64,000 nucleotides of DNA from Kalaharituber pfeilii (Eukaryota; Ascomycota; Pezizomycetes; Pezizales; Pezizaceae). The position numbers and the translations under genes were made by a program. The notes beneath the pieces are model-generated. The model saw only the letters and a program-made list of their open reading frames with translations, was not told the origin of the DNA and made no database searches. The stretch spans positions 62,001 through 126,000 of the forward strand of contig WHUZ01000066.1 of NCBI GenBank assembly GCA_015179045.1. Reading direction: 5' to 3'. This document shows positions 62,942 through 64,000 of the stretch, one piece after another (the stretch's first letter is position 1; each line of letters starts with the position of its first letter).

Positions 62942-64000
62942 ACAGGCGGTTGCATGCAGATATATTAATCACGTTTGCTGGGCGATATGCTAAGTAAAGC
63001 CCAACGTACCTCGTTACTCAAACGTTCTATCCGTTAACAGTAGTCAGAACCCAAAGGGCGCGGAAACCTTTTGTGAAACGTGAAGTTTGATGTTTGTGCG
63101 CACAATCTCCCCAGCTACTGGCCTTAGGTACGATGCACAAGCGTTCTTGGACGCATTGAGACCGTTGTACATAGATGCTTCGAACCGCAAATGCGCATGC
63201 ACCCTGCCCTTCCTCCTCCCTGCCCGCCTTTAGACCTATGTTGAAATAGGCAACGACTCTCACAATTGCATCTTGTCCATCCTTGGTCTTTATGCGTCCC
63301 CGGTGTATCTCGTGAAGGTGGAAACGTCCATGCTATGCAACAAAGCCTTTCTCGCATCGGCCATGTGCAAGGACTTGCCGTAGTTTCAAGACTAGTAGAT
63401 TTCCGAATTGTTTGTTCAAAGTTTGGTGTCTTTGCGACGATAAGGTTGTTCAATATCCCCTTGGCGTAAGCCAGTGTTTGCGGAGCGAGGTAGGCGTATT
63501 CTGAGTTGAAAATGGGACGTTTTCCACTTCCGGTTCTGGAGAAGCGTTAGCAGTAGGCATTTTACCTCAACTGTTGAATGTGCAATAACCCCATACAAGA
63601 CCGGCTGGGTTGAGCATGGCTGAAGGTCCTGTCCTCTTTTTAACTCTCACGAAATAATGCTTGTCGAAATAGTCGCATGCTCTATTTGCCCCTATATAGA
63701 AGGCCTGAATGCCTGGACAGTATCTGATTCTGCAACCCGAAGAACGGTCCGTCAGGCATCTTGGCACAAACAGAAGAGGAAATCGGGGAGATATCGTACA
63801 CTACAGTTAAACGGTCACCAAAAGGCGGATAGGAGGCTCTATGTGGACGGGGAATTAGCCCCGCGTTGAAAGGGCTGTGCCTGTTCGGTTGCTGGGATTT
63901 ACCGGTGGAGGAGCGGCTGCACCCAGCGCCACCCCTGGGAGGGTCAATCGAGGAAGGCAGGGGATCGAGCAGATTGGAGGTAATGGCACCTGGATACGGA
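62942..64000. other. Intergenic, no gene recognised
   Basis: Several short frames on both strands (for example 63657-63869 plus) without recognisable features. Confidence 0.4.

Overview
The window looks like a transposon-rich accessory region of a filamentous ascomycete. The signs are short GT-AG introns with CTAAC/CTAAT-type branch sites, a HeLo-like/NACHT/ankyrin NOD-like receptor (NLR), a Copia element, Tad1-like LINEs and a Fot1/pogo-like transposase relic. A Pezizomycete (truffle/morel relatives) is my best guess, but that is inference from gene style only. No rRNA, tRNA or CRISPR was seen.

Left part (1-33 kb). A direct segmental duplication dominates: copy 1 is 1-13365 (it runs off the left edge) and copy 2 is 24547-32992. 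Each copy begins inside the ankyrin domain of an NLR and continues through the downstream intergenic DNA. Copy 2 belongs to an apparently intact five-exon NLR (22094-26948; 1534 codons, all phases close). In copy 1 the ankyrin frame is broken by one missing G. Comparing the copies gives empty sites for later insertions. Copy 1 gained a full Copia element (3236-8847, TSD ATTGG), an ORF1-only LINE-like element (9190-9650), a 33-bp retro-insertion (11645-11677) and a LINE fragment (11917-12406). Copy 2 gained a hAT-like MITE (29280-29570, 8-bp TSD) and a nest of LINE-derived pieces (30713-32045). Between the copies lie a decayed pogo transposase (13366-15427), a decayed LINE with endonuclease, RT and RNase H (15428-18868), and a 2.4-kb TIR element carrying a ~177-bp satellite (18911-21346).

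Right part (33-64 kb). Two gene families that I do not recognise sit next to each other. Family Y has one broken and two apparently intact members on the minus strand (34.3-39.7 kb) and a further relic at 59.9-60.4 kb. Family X has four diverged paralogues in tandem on the plus strand (41.2-49.5 kb), defined by an FKV...FF.KV...WG...W...W...VGVE pattern. Two further spliced genes are partly resolved: Z (50277-51755) and W (ending at 56516). The rest is intergenic DNA crossed by LINE fragments and many copies of two hairpin-plus-poly(A) 3' tails.

The main novelty candidates are two. (1) Tail-only retro-insertions of 33-117 bp contain essentially just a LINE 3' hairpin and poly(A), yet are flanked by their own 7-15 bp target duplications. 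(2) Families X and Y form facing arrays next to an NLR cluster.
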